17,440 nt of DNA from Minisyncoccota bacterium (GCA_028712605.1 JAQTPV010000014.1:1-17440), one strand, 5' to 3'; counted from the stretch's first letter, positions 5,365 through 10,830 are shown. Numbers and translations are program-made. The notes: a model not told the origin generated them from the letters alone.

Positions 5365-6096
5365 ATGTTAAGGGTGGTTAAAAGTTCCGGTTTTGCCAAA
5401 GAATTGCTTGATTTCCAGGGGCATCTACGACCCTATTCAACTTGGATGGGCATTGGTACAAATGGAAAGACATATCCAGATGAGATGGTTTGCCGTTACA
5501 TAGAATGGGGCGCGGAATACAGTGGCGACTTTACCTTAGTGATAGCGGATGACCTCCAAATCTACAACCAGATACCTTTTAATGGTCATCAAGGATTAGA
5601 AGAATTAAGGGAAAGGTTTAGGAGTGTGGGTAGGCAAAGAAAAACCGCTCTTGAGGGGTGGGTGCGAAAAAATAAAATAAAAAATGTTAAAATTTGGAGA
5701 TGGCAAGAAGCATTTGAGGCACTAAAAACAGAATTTCCAAGCGTTGACTTTGACTCTTTTGAGCAGTATTTCATTTCTGGCGAGAAGATCAGTGACCCTG
5801 GATTCCATAGCAGATTTATAGGGATAGTAGAAACGCAAGTCCCTGGATTTTGTAAAAAAATACTAATGGAAGGTAGGGATGAAAAATTAGGGAAATTTAC
5901 AGCTTCCCTTTATGCTCGTCAGGAGGTTTTTTTAACCTTTACGCTAACTTTAACCAAAAAGGCATCCATTAAAATTGGGCACGCAGGCGAAAAGATTTAT
6001 GACGAGTTTTCAGAAGATATCATGGGGGGCAAATATGGCGAGCGATTGGCCATAGATGGAAAGGATAATTTTTTTGGAGGGGTCTATTTAGGATAG
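5365..6096 (+). CDS. Cyclodipeptide-synthase-like protein (Rossmann, class I aaRS-like fold), divergent
   Basis: 243 aa, close to the usual size of tRNA-dependent cyclodipeptide synthases (AlbC is 239 aa), which join two aminoacyl-tRNAs into a cyclic dipeptide. Matches in order are WMGIGTNGKTY (27-37) where the family has the G-I-S-x2-N loop, then RYIEWG, then FTLVIADDLQIYN where the family has a strand ending in Asp, an Arg-rich helix RSVGRQRK, and Y183-A-R-Q-E187 where AlbC has its Tyr178-x3-Glu182 pair. The residue equivalent to catalytic Ser37 is Gly31 with Thr32 next, so it may be inactive or use different chemistry. The call is from remembered family motifs only. A Phe-rich attenuator upstream fits an enzyme that uses Phe-tRNA. 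It is a single-gene unit with its own terminator. Confidence 0.45.
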   Translation: MLRVVKSSGFAKELLDFQGHLRPYSTWMGIGTNGKTYPDEMVCRYIEWGAEYSGDFTLVIADDLQIYNQIPFNGHQGLEELRERFRSVGRQRKTALEGWVRKNKIKNVKIWRWQEAFEALKTEFPSVDFDSFEQYFISGEKISDPGFHSRFIGIVETQVPGFCKKILMEGRDEKLGKFTASLYARQEVFLTFTLTLTKKASIKIGHAGEKIYDEFSEDIMGGKYGERLAIDGKDNFFGGVYLG

Positions 6097-6114
6097 GCAC
6101 TCCAGTTGACATAT

Positions 6115-6192
6115 AGAGAGGGGGCTCTTGGGATTAAAATCCCAAAAAGAGCGGGGCGGGAAAGGCCTTCGCCAGCCCACCTCTCTTTTTTC
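6115..6192 (+). terminator. Branched (three-way) terminator RNA after the cyclodipeptide-synthase-like gene
   Basis: An outer stem AGAGAGG 6115-6121 with CCTCTCT 6180-6186 runs into TTTTTT. It encloses two hairpins: GCTCTT 6124-6129 with AAGAGC 6147-6152, extended by GGGAT-ATCCC, and a GC-rich arm (6154-6178). It is more elaborate than an ordinary terminator and starts only 18 nt after the stop codon. Confidence 0.7.
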
Positions 6193-6226
6193 GTATATAA
6201 AATTTGTAGTTTCCTAATAATAAGCC

Positions 6227-6255
6227 TTGACAGCTTTAATAATTTTTGCTAAAAA
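6227..6255 (+). promoter_or_regulatory. Predicted promoter of the aromatic attenuators and aldolase gene
   Basis: A consensus TTGACA (6227-6232), a 17-nt spacer and an A-rich -10 TAAAAA (6250-6255). The leader ATG at 6265 would lie within a few bases of the transcription start. Confidence 0.55.
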
Positions 6256-6264
6256 TAAAACAAT

Positions 6265-6333
6265 ATGAAAAGTCAAACTATCCAGCAGAATTTTTTTTAT
6301 TTCTATTATTGGGTCAGCTCCCGCCGGGGTTAG
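6265..6333 (+). CDS. Aromatic leader peptide 1 of the aldolase gene (22 aa)
   Basis: Read as MKSQTIQQ, then N followed by seven aromatic residues in a row, FFYFYYW, then VSSRRG and TAG. It is a clear paralogue of the leader at 5057, with Tyr and Trp replacing Ser, Ile and Phe positions. Such a run is very unlikely by chance and points to stalling when any aromatic aminoacyl-tRNA is scarce. Confidence 0.75.
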   Translation: MKSQTIQQNFFYFYYWVSSRRG

Positions 6334-6404
6334 TTTGAGTTTTCTATTCAGGTTAAAATTATTAGAAATTTCAACCAACCCCTTGACGGGGCTGGTTTTA
6401 TTTT
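6318..6404 (+). promoter_or_regulatory. Aromatic attenuator 1 of the aldolase gene
   Basis: GGGGTTAGTT (6326-6335) can pair with AACCAACCCC (6373-6382) at 9 of 10 positions. The latter is the 5' arm of the terminator, which itself has one A-C mismatch, so the two competing structures are similar in strength. TTTGAGT follows at 6334-6340. Confidence 0.65.
6373..6404 (+). terminator. Terminator of aromatic attenuator 1
   Basis: AACCAACCCC 6373-6382 pairs with GGGGCTGGTT 6388-6397 (one A-C mismatch, 5-nt loop), followed by TTATTTTA. Confidence 0.8.
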
Positions 6405-6476
6405 ATGGAGATGATTTTTCAAAAATATTTTTGGTTTTATTATCCCTATTTCCTTTGCCGGAAAGAGTCGGTTTGA
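6405..6476 (+). CDS. Aromatic leader peptide 2 of the aldolase gene
   Basis: The start is ATG at 6405 (MEM) or the in-frame ATG at 6411; GGAG sits between them. From 6411 it reads MIFQK, then YFWFYY, then PYFLCRKESV and TGA. Nine of 21 residues are aromatic. It starts right after the terminator of attenuator 1 and shares no peptide sequence with leader 1, so it is a separate sensor in series. The remnant WFYFGESV before the gene at 5365 shows that the pair is ancestral. Confidence 0.72.
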   Translation: MEMIFQKYFWFYYPYFLCRKESV

Positions 6477-6545
6477 GTTTTGTAAAATAAATTTTTAAAA
6501 AATTCACACGGGCTCCAAATCGGTTGGAGCTCGTGTTCCTTAATA
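6449..6545 (+). promoter_or_regulatory. Aromatic attenuator 2 of the aldolase gene
   Basis: Hairpin 1 is TTTCC 6449-6453 with GGAAA 6460-6464. The strand CGGTTTGAG (6469-6477) can pair with CTCCAAATCG (6513-6522; 9 pairs including one G-U, one bulged C), which covers part of the terminator 5' arm and loop. This alternative is less tidy than in the Leu and Trp copies. Confidence 0.55.
6506..6545 (+). terminator. Terminator of aromatic attenuator 2
   Basis: An 11-bp stem: ACACG with CGTGT, a G-U pair, and GCTCC with GGAGC (6506-6516 with 6526-6536). The U tract is poor (TTCCTTAAT). The stem is conserved with the copy at 5238-5268 despite base changes in both arms. Confidence 0.65.
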
Positions 6546-6559
6546 ACACATTACATTTT

Positions 6560-6588
6560 TTCCCAAATTGAATGGGAAGAAGAAAGGA
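6560..6588 (+). promoter_or_regulatory. Hairpin next to the ribosome-binding site of the aldolase gene
   Basis: TTCCC 6560-6564 pairs with GGGAA 6574-6578 around the loop AAATTGAAT. It matches the hairpin at 5329-5350 in position and loop but not in stem sequence. It leaves AAGGA (6584-6588) free, 4 nt before the ATG at 6593. Confidence 0.4.
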
Positions 6589-6592
6589 TAAA

Positions 6593-7594
6593 ATGAAAGA
6601 AATATCAGAAAAGCAAGAGGGGCAATATCAAAAAGATTGGATTGGCTATCGCCCTGAAATTAGGGTGCTGGATTGTACTGTGCGTGACGGTGGGCTAATG
6701 AATGATCACTTATTTAGCGATGATGCCGTAAGGGCAGTCTATCAAACCTGCGTTAAGGCTGGCATTGATTATATGGAATTAGGGTATAAGGCATCAAAGA
6801 AAATATTTACTCCCAAACAATTTGGTATATGGAAATTTTGTGATGAGGACGACGTCCGCCGAATAGTCGGTGATAATGATGGGAAGTTAAAGCTCTCTGT
6901 AATGGCAGACGCAGAACGGACAGACTATCATGAGGACATTCTGCCTAAAAAGGATAGTGTTCTGGACATGATCCGTGTTGCTACATACATCCATCAAATT
7001 CCTATCGCTATTGATATGATCAAAGATGCGGCTGACAAGGGCTACGAGACCACGTGCAATATAATGGCTATATCAACAGTCCAAGAAGGTCAACTTAGAA
7101 GTGCATTAGATGCACTAGCAGAAACCCCGGTTGGAACTATTTACGTCGTGGATAGCTTTGGGTCGCTTTACAGTGAACAGATTAGGGATTTTACATTGAT
7201 GTACCTAAGGCATGTCCAACCCGCAGGCAAGGAAGTAGGAATTCACACTCACAATAACCAGCAATTGGCTTATGCGAATACGGTTGAGGCACTGATTCAG
7301 GGTGCAAATAGGCTAGACGCAAGCTTGGCAGGTCTTGGGAGGGGTGCAGGCAACTGCCCGATTGAACTTTTAGTAGGCTTCCTTCATAACCCAAAACTCA
7401 GATTACGCCCCTTACTTCAATGTATTAAAGATCACATTGAGCCAATGCATGAAAGATTAAGATGGGGATTTGGTATTCCCTATATGATTACAGGTCTGTT
7501 AAATCAGCATCCCAGAGAAGCCATGAAATTCATGGAAGAGACGGATACGAAAGATATTGTTAACTTTTTTGATTCGATGGCGGAGGAAGAATAA
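6593..7594 (+). CDS. DRE-TIM metallolyase / aldolase (HMGL-like, 4-hydroxy-2-oxovalerate aldolase-like)
   Basis: 333 aa from ATG 6593. An upstream in-frame ATG at 6572 lies inside the pre-start hairpin, and alignment with the 5365 gene's leader region supports 6593. The TIM-barrel metallolyase motifs are V25-LDCTVRDGG34 (the DRE-type loop, metal ligand Asp32), ELGY on the next strands, VDSFGS, the metal-binding HTHNN with His218 and His220, and ASLAGLGRGAGNCPIELL. The last is close to the glycine-rich loop of 4-hydroxy-2-oxovalerate aldolases. It should make or break a C-C bond next to a 2-oxo acid. The true substrate is unknown, and no acetaldehyde dehydrogenase partner is adjacent. Two aromatic attenuators in series control it. 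A long hairpin follows the stop. Confidence 0.8.
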   Translation: MKEISEKQEGQYQKDWIGYRPEIRVLDCTVRDGGLMNDHLFSDDAVRAVYQTCVKAGIDYMELGYKASKKIFTPKQFGIWKFCDEDDVRRIVGDNDGKLKLSVMADAERTDYHEDILPKKDSVLDMIRVATYIHQIPIAIDMIKDAADKGYETTCNIMAISTVQEGQLRSALDALAETPVGTIYVVDSFGSLYSEQIRDFTLMYLRHVQPAGKEVGIHTHNNQQLAYANTVEALIQGANRLDASLAGLGRGAGNCPIELLVGFLHNPKLRLRPLLQCIKDHIEPMHERLRWGFGIPYMITGLLNQHPREAMKFMEETDTKDIVNFFDSMAEEE

Positions 7595-7595
7595 G

Positions 7596-7640
7596 GGAAT
7601 TCTGTCTGAAGTTTTTTAACTTCAGACAGAATTCCATCTT
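7596..7640. terminator. Perfect 18-bp hairpin after the aldolase gene
   Basis: The arms at 7596-7613 and 7618-7635 are exact complements with a TTTT loop. The downstream T tract is weak (ATCTTCATTCGTTT). It probably works as a terminator or 3'-end stabiliser. Confidence 0.7.
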
Positions 7641-7752
7641 CATTCGTTTGGTCTTACAGAGTAACTCAACGAAGGTGGCATATAAAAGAATATCGCAATC
7701 AATCAAGGCGGTGGGTGTTGTACCTTCAGCAGGAAATTGTTAAAATCAATTT
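7641..7752 (+). other. Gap before the racemase gene; no clear signal
   Basis: I see no leader peptide, no Shine-Dalgarno site and no T-box. GGCGGTGGGTG and GTACC near 7708-7722 look superficially like part of a T-box but do not match the conserved sequence. A promoter must lie here or upstream, but none is convincing. Confidence 0.3.
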
Positions 7753-8448
7753 ATGAAGACACTAGGCATTTTAGGCGGTTTAGGGCCTGAATCAACAACT
7801 GAATTTTATTTGAAATTAGTTCAAAAGTGTCGGGAGCAAAATAATATTTCTTGGCCACCGGTGGCTGTTTACTGTGTGCCGCTGGCTTTTGATTTTTTGA
7901 ACGAAGTGATTATTGGCGGTGGTGGAGAAATAAAAGATTTCTTACCGTTTTTAATTGATGGCGCTAAGCAACTTGATAAAGCCGGGCCAGATTTTGCGGT
8001 TATTCCTTGCAACACCGCTCACATTTTTATTGACGAAATTCGAGCGATGTCAAGAACGCCCTATTTGAGCATAGTTGAAGAAATTGCCCTTTTGGCCAAG
8101 GAGAAACGAATGAAAACATTGGGATTGCTTGGCACACAAAAAACAATTGACTCTGGCATATATGCAAAAGCCCTTCAAAAGCAGGGGATCTCCTTGGTAA
8201 TTTCTAGCCAAGCTGAACAAGAAATTGTTTCGCAAACAATCGGAAAAATTTTAAATAATACAACCAACGAGGAAGATAAAATTGAAATGTTGAATATAGT
8301 GAGGAATTTGCAACAAAAAGGGGCTAAGGCGGTAATTTTGGGGTGCACTGATATTCAGCTTTTAATTAATCAAAAAGATACAGATGTTATTTTGGTAGAT
8401 ACTGTTGAGACATTGGTTGATGCAACTGTTAAAAAAATGTTGTCTTAG
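7753..8448 (+). CDS. Aspartate/glutamate racemase family protein
   Basis: 231 aa, the usual size. It interconverts L- and D-amino acids by a PLP-independent two-cysteine mechanism. The N-terminus MKTLGILGGLGPEST is the aspartate-racemase signature. The two catalytic cysteines are present: Cys86 in VIPCNTAH and Cys198 in ILGCTDIQLL. The motif LGLLGTQKTIDSGIY begins the second lobe. All key residues are intact, so it is probably active, perhaps supplying a D-amino acid for peptidoglycan. Unlike its neighbours it has no attenuator. The -10 of the next unit begins 2 nt after its stop. Confidence 0.88.
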   Translation: MKTLGILGGLGPESTTEFYLKLVQKCREQNNISWPPVAVYCVPLAFDFLNEVIIGGGGEIKDFLPFLIDGAKQLDKAGPDFAVIPCNTAHIFIDEIRAMSRTPYLSIVEEIALLAKEKRMKTLGLLGTQKTIDSGIYAKALQKQGISLVISSQAEQEIVSQTIGKILNNTTNEEDKIEMLNIVRNLQQKGAKAVILGCTDIQLLINQKDTDVILVDTVETLVDATVKKMLS

Positions 8449-8449
8449 A

Positions 8450-8455
8450 TATAAT
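8450..8455 (+). promoter_or_regulatory. -10 element of the Trp attenuator unit
   Basis: A perfect TATAAT with no convincing -35. The transcription start would be near 8462, giving the leader peptide a 26-nt untranslated region that holds AAGGGTG (8478-8484), a plausible Shine-Dalgarno site. Confidence 0.5.
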
Positions 8456-8487
8456 CGCATAGGGTTTTCAGCGGATAAGGGTGAAAT

Positions 8488-8580
8488 ATGAAGAATGAAT
8501 TTTTGAAAAATTTAATACTGGTTTGGTGGTGGGTTTTGCATTTTAAGCTGCAAAGCCCGGGTTTTAGTTATGTAAGGTAA
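8488..8580 (+). CDS. Trp leader peptide (30 aa, Trp-Trp-Trp)
   Basis: Read as MKNEFLKNLILV, then WWW (TGG TGG TGG, 8524-8532), VLHFKLQSPG and a short tail, with TAA. The third Trp codon overlaps the 5' arm of a 10-bp hairpin, the same geometry as the adjacent Trp codons of the enteric trp leader. An alternative reading is a RiPP precursor for the downstream radical SAM enzyme, but the terminator in between and the matching pattern in the other leaders favour attenuation. Confidence 0.75.
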   Translation: MKNEFLKNLILVWWWVLHFKLQSPGFSYVR

Positions 8581-8642
8581 TTGGATAGTGACTGGATCAG
8601 TTTGTTAAACCCTCTCTGGCTTTGCTGGGGAGGGTTTTGTTT
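8531..8642 (+). promoter_or_regulatory. Trp attenuator (1:2, 2:3 and 3:4 structures)
   Basis: Hairpin 1:2 is GGGTTTTGCA 8531-8540 with TGCAAAGCCC 8549-8558 (10 bp, one G-U). The 2:3 antiterminator is GCAAAGCC 8550-8557 with GGCTTTGC 8618-8625 (perfect 8 bp), plus GGGTTT 8559-8564 with AAACCC 8607-8612 (perfect 6 bp). The 3:4 terminator is AAACCCTC 8607-8614 with GAGGGTTT 8630-8637. A ribosome stalled on Trp codons would cover segment 1, free segment 2 and block the terminator. Confidence 0.82.
8607..8642 (+). terminator. Terminator of the Trp attenuator
   Basis: The outer 8-bp stem AAACCCTC with GAGGGTTT, further inner pairing (CTGGC with GCTGG, including G-U), and the tail TTTTGTTTAT. It lies 59 nt before the radical SAM start. 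Confidence 0.88.
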
Positions 8643-8700
8643 ATAGCACCTTCAAAATTAATAGAGGGTGGAGATTATACTACTTAAGGGAGGAAATGTT

Positions 8701-9801
8701 ATGCCGTTTAGAGAGGTGTCAATGACTAAAGGACTGGTTGGTATTGGAGTGGACATTACGGAAAAATGCAATCGGAACTGTTTAACTTGTTTTGCTAAGC
8801 ATACGCCTAGGGACATGCAGCGGTGTATTTTTGAACGTATTGTTGATGAGGGAGCAGAGCTTGGGTTTCCAGAGTTCTATATCTTGGGTGGGGAGCCTGG
8901 CCTAAGGGCGGACTTGCAAGATATTCTGCGCTATACAGTCAAAAAATTTAATTTGGTTATTTTAGTGACTAATGCTGATTTTTTGGCAAATGAGGCAGTT
9001 TGCCAGCAGGTAGCTGATACTGGCGTAGTTGTGGCGGCTCAAAGGCACACCCTAGAAAGCAATAAAGCAGATTATCAGATGGAGAAATTACTTACTGGTG
9101 GCAATCATTTAGGGACTAGTCATGCTGGCTGGCGTAATATAGAAAAGTATTTTCCGCCAGAAAGAGTTTGCGTTCAATGCTGTATTACTAGACCCGTAGT
9201 TGATTCTGGCAGAGGCAGTATTTTTAAAGTTTTCCGTTGGGCGCGCGAAATGGGTTATGAGCCAGTGATGGAGTTCACTAAAGAGGGGAGTGCCTTTAGG
9301 CGCGGTTGCCAATACGATGTGTCTCCGGAAGAGATGATGCAGGTTTTGCAGGAATTTCGCCGAATTGATATAGAGGAATTTGGCTTGCCGGGCGCTGACT
9401 TATTGTCGCCGCAAGCCTATGGCAAAACTTGCCATATGCAGGAAGCTTCAATTCATTTTCTGGTTGATGGTATGGCTGTTCCTTGTGTGGGATTTCCAGG
9501 TTTAAGCTACGGCAATATCATGGGGACGAGTTTAGCTGGAATCTTAGATAATCCTTTAAGGCAGCTTATCAAAGAGCCGCAGAAATGGATTTACGGATAT
9601 TGCAGCACTGACTGCCCTTACTTTGAAAGATGTACTGGCGGTTGTCGAGGCAGCAGTTTTGATATGGCGGGCTGCTATAGGGCAAGCTTTCATTATTGCC
9701 CGCATATTCCGAAGGATTTAAGAATAACTGATATGGTTCCACCCACTTGCTCGGGCTGTCCATTAGAGGGGCACCCGAGTTGCAAGCCTAAAAGAAATTA
9801 G
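8701..9801 (+). CDS. Radical SAM protein with SPASM-like Cys-rich C-terminus
   Basis: 366 aa. The start at ATG 8701 is fixed by GGGAGG 7 nt upstream; the in-frame GTG at 8668 is too early. The radical SAM cluster motif is C23-x3-C27-x2-C30 (KCNRNCLTC), followed by the SAM-binding GGEPGLRADLQ. The C-terminal third has many cysteines (CSTDCPYFERCTGGCRG, FHYCPHI, CSGCPLEGHPSC), suggesting one or two auxiliary Fe-S clusters as in SPASM enzymes, which often modify peptides or cofactors. The substrate is unknown. A Trp-responsive attenuator precedes it and a terminator follows, so it is a one-gene unit. Trp control hints at a tryptophan-linked product, but that is inference. Confidence 0.85.
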   Translation: MPFREVSMTKGLVGIGVDITEKCNRNCLTCFAKHTPRDMQRCIFERIVDEGAELGFPEFYILGGEPGLRADLQDILRYTVKKFNLVILVTNADFLANEAVCQQVADTGVVVAAQRHTLESNKADYQMEKLLTGGNHLGTSHAGWRNIEKYFPPERVCVQCCITRPVVDSGRGSIFKVFRWAREMGYEPVMEFTKEGSAFRRGCQYDVSPEEMMQVLQEFRRIDIEEFGLPGADLLSPQAYGKTCHMQEASIHFLVDGMAVPCVGFPGLSYGNIMGTSLAGILDNPLRQLIKEPQKWIYGYCSTDCPYFERCTGGCRGSSFDMAGCYRASFHYCPHIPKDLRITDMVPPTCSGCPLEGHPSCKPKRN

Positions 9802-9808
9802 GTTGATA

Positions 9809-9860
9809 GGGGAAAGATATGGAGAGCTCTTGAGAGACTCGGCCATATCTTTTCCCCATA
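9809..9860. terminator. Terminator after the radical SAM gene
   Basis: GGGGAAAGATATGG 9809-9822 pairs with 9843-9857 (14 bp, one bulged T), enclosing a smaller GAG-CTC hairpin. There is no T tract on the + strand, so it may protect the 3' end as much as terminate. Confidence 0.6.
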
Positions 9861-9890
9861 ATATAATTTAAAATATAATTGAATGTAGGT

Positions 9891-10610
9891 ATGCTTATTC
9901 AAAAAGTTAAAGAATTTAAAAAGGTTTTAGGGATAAATGAAGAAATCATTGGCATTAGTTTTGTTAAAAGGCCGCCCAGTGACACAAGGCAATGTCGCGA
10001 TACAGCCTGCACGGCTTTAGCTAGGGCCTTGCTGAAAGGGGAGAGGGTGGTTTTTGGCAGCCAGTTATTTCCTCAACTTTGCTCTGGAGCCAACTACTTT
10101 TTAAGGTTAGCTGATGTTAGCGATAAAGAGGCCAGAGATGTTTATATAAAAGATGAGCACGTTTTTGCCAATAGCCAAAGCTGTGATTCTTTCTTACGCA
10201 GCTTGCCCAAGTTTCCTAAAAACTTAATAAATAGATTTATAATTATTAAACCGCTGACCGGGGAGGGGAGTGTTGATATTGTTATCATGTTGCTTAATCC
10301 GGCGCAAGGTGGTCGGGTTCTGGGCCTATTAAACCATCGTCATTATCAGCCAGTGGTTATTTTGCCTAATCAGCCAAGTTGTTTGGCTATTTTCGCCCCG
10401 CTTACAACTGGCCAGCCCCACTGCAATTTTATTGATTATTACGATCGCTATTATCAGGGCACAGTAAAGAGGCAGAAGATTTGGCCTGAAGATAAGATGT
10501 TGATTTCTTTGACTACGAAGGATTTTCAAGAGGCTTTGAAGAATTTAGAAAAAAGCCCCCATGGAAGTTTTCGTCCTAAACTAAAACCCCAGAAAGTAGA
10601 TCCCATCTAA
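9891..10610 (+). CDS. DUF169 family protein
   Basis: 239 aa from ATG 9891; a TTG at 9879 would add four residues. It resembles the DUF169 (COG2043) family of unknown function: an N-terminal helix, then EEIIGISFVKRPPSD, a Cys-rich region QCRDTACTALARALLKGERVVF, QLCSGANYFLRL near residue 65, and later VDIVIMLLNPAQGGRVLGLL. Family members often sit near redox or metal enzymes (general knowledge), and the conserved cysteines here may bind a cofactor. Two TATAAT-like -10 sequences (9862, 9874) lie in the AT-rich gap after the preceding terminator. No clear terminator follows; TTTTCCACA (10611-10619) starts right after the stop. Confidence 0.7.
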   Translation: MLIQKVKEFKKVLGINEEIIGISFVKRPPSDTRQCRDTACTALARALLKGERVVFGSQLFPQLCSGANYFLRLADVSDKEARDVYIKDEHVFANSQSCDSFLRSLPKFPKNLINRFIIIKPLTGEGSVDIVIMLLNPAQGGRVLGLLNHRHYQPVVILPNQPSCLAIFAPLTTGQPHCNFIDYYDRYYQGTVKRQKIWPEDKMLISLTTKDFQEALKNLEKSPHGSFRPKLKPQKVDPI

Positions 10611-10628
10611 TTTTCCACAGGGCTGGCG

Positions 10629-10657
10629 TTGACTTTTTTGGAGTGATGCGATATCCT
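10629..10657 (+). promoter_or_regulatory. Predicted promoter of the fifth attenuator unit
   Basis: TTGACT (10629-10634), a 17-nt spacer and TATCCT (10652-10657). The leader ATG at 10666 is 8 nt after the -10, again nearly leaderless. Confidence 0.5.
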
Positions 10658-10665
10658 AATAATAT

Positions 10666-10767
10666 ATGAGTATTCAAACCAACTATTACATTCAAAGAAT
10701 GGTTTGCACTACCAAATCCTCAAATCCGAGGAAGGAGGTTGGTTTGAGCTTTTTAATGAGGAAATAA
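10666..10767 (+). CDS. Leader peptide of the microprotein operon (33 aa, specificity unclear)
   Basis: Read as MSIQTNYYIQRMVCTTKSS, then NPRKEVGLSFLMRK and TAA. It has no dominant residue; Tyr-Tyr (codons 7-8) and Cys-Thr-Thr (codons 14-16) are the candidates. By comparison with the Trp leader, the codons that touch the 5' arm of the hairpin are Val, Cys, Thr and Thr. Unlike most other copies the stop lies well after the antiterminator strand. It is called a leader because the RNA architecture matches. Confidence 0.5.
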   Translation: MSIQTNYYIQRMVCTTKSSNPRKEVGLSFLMRK

Positions 10768-10825
10768 AAAACGAAAAGTAAAAAGCTGAGGCGAATCTCC
10801 TTCTGTGGAATGGAGATTTTTTCGT
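10711..10825 (+). promoter_or_regulatory. Fifth attenuator (hairpin, antiterminator, terminator)
   Basis: Hairpin 1 is TCCTC 10717-10721 with GAGGA 10728-10732, extended by ACCAA 10711-10715 with TTGGT 10739-10743. The antiterminator is GAAGGAGGTT 10731-10740 with AATCTCCTTC 10794-10803, a continuous 10 bp with one G-U. AATCTCCTTC is the 5' arm of the terminator. The box TTTGAGC is at 10743-10749. Confidence 0.7.
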
Positions 10826-10830
10826 TTTTT
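10794..10830 (+). terminator. Terminator of the fifth attenuator
   Basis: AATCTCC-TTC pairs with GAA-T-GGAGATT (10794-10803 with 10808-10818, one bulged T), followed by TTTT-CG-TTTTTT. Confidence 0.85.

Noticed and set aside
5056..6544. The paralogous leader regions as ends of a transposon around the cyclodipeptide-synthase-like gene
   Set aside because: They are direct repeats of functional leader elements, with no transposase and no target-site duplication seen.
7641..7752. T-box riboswitch before the racemase
   Set aside because: GGCGGTGGGTG and GTACC do not match the T-box sequence, and no specifier hairpin or terminator lies before the start.
4371..10830. CRISPR-like array from repeated GGTTTGAGTTTT segments
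   Set aside because: The repeats are few, irregularly spaced and tied to leader ORFs and terminators.
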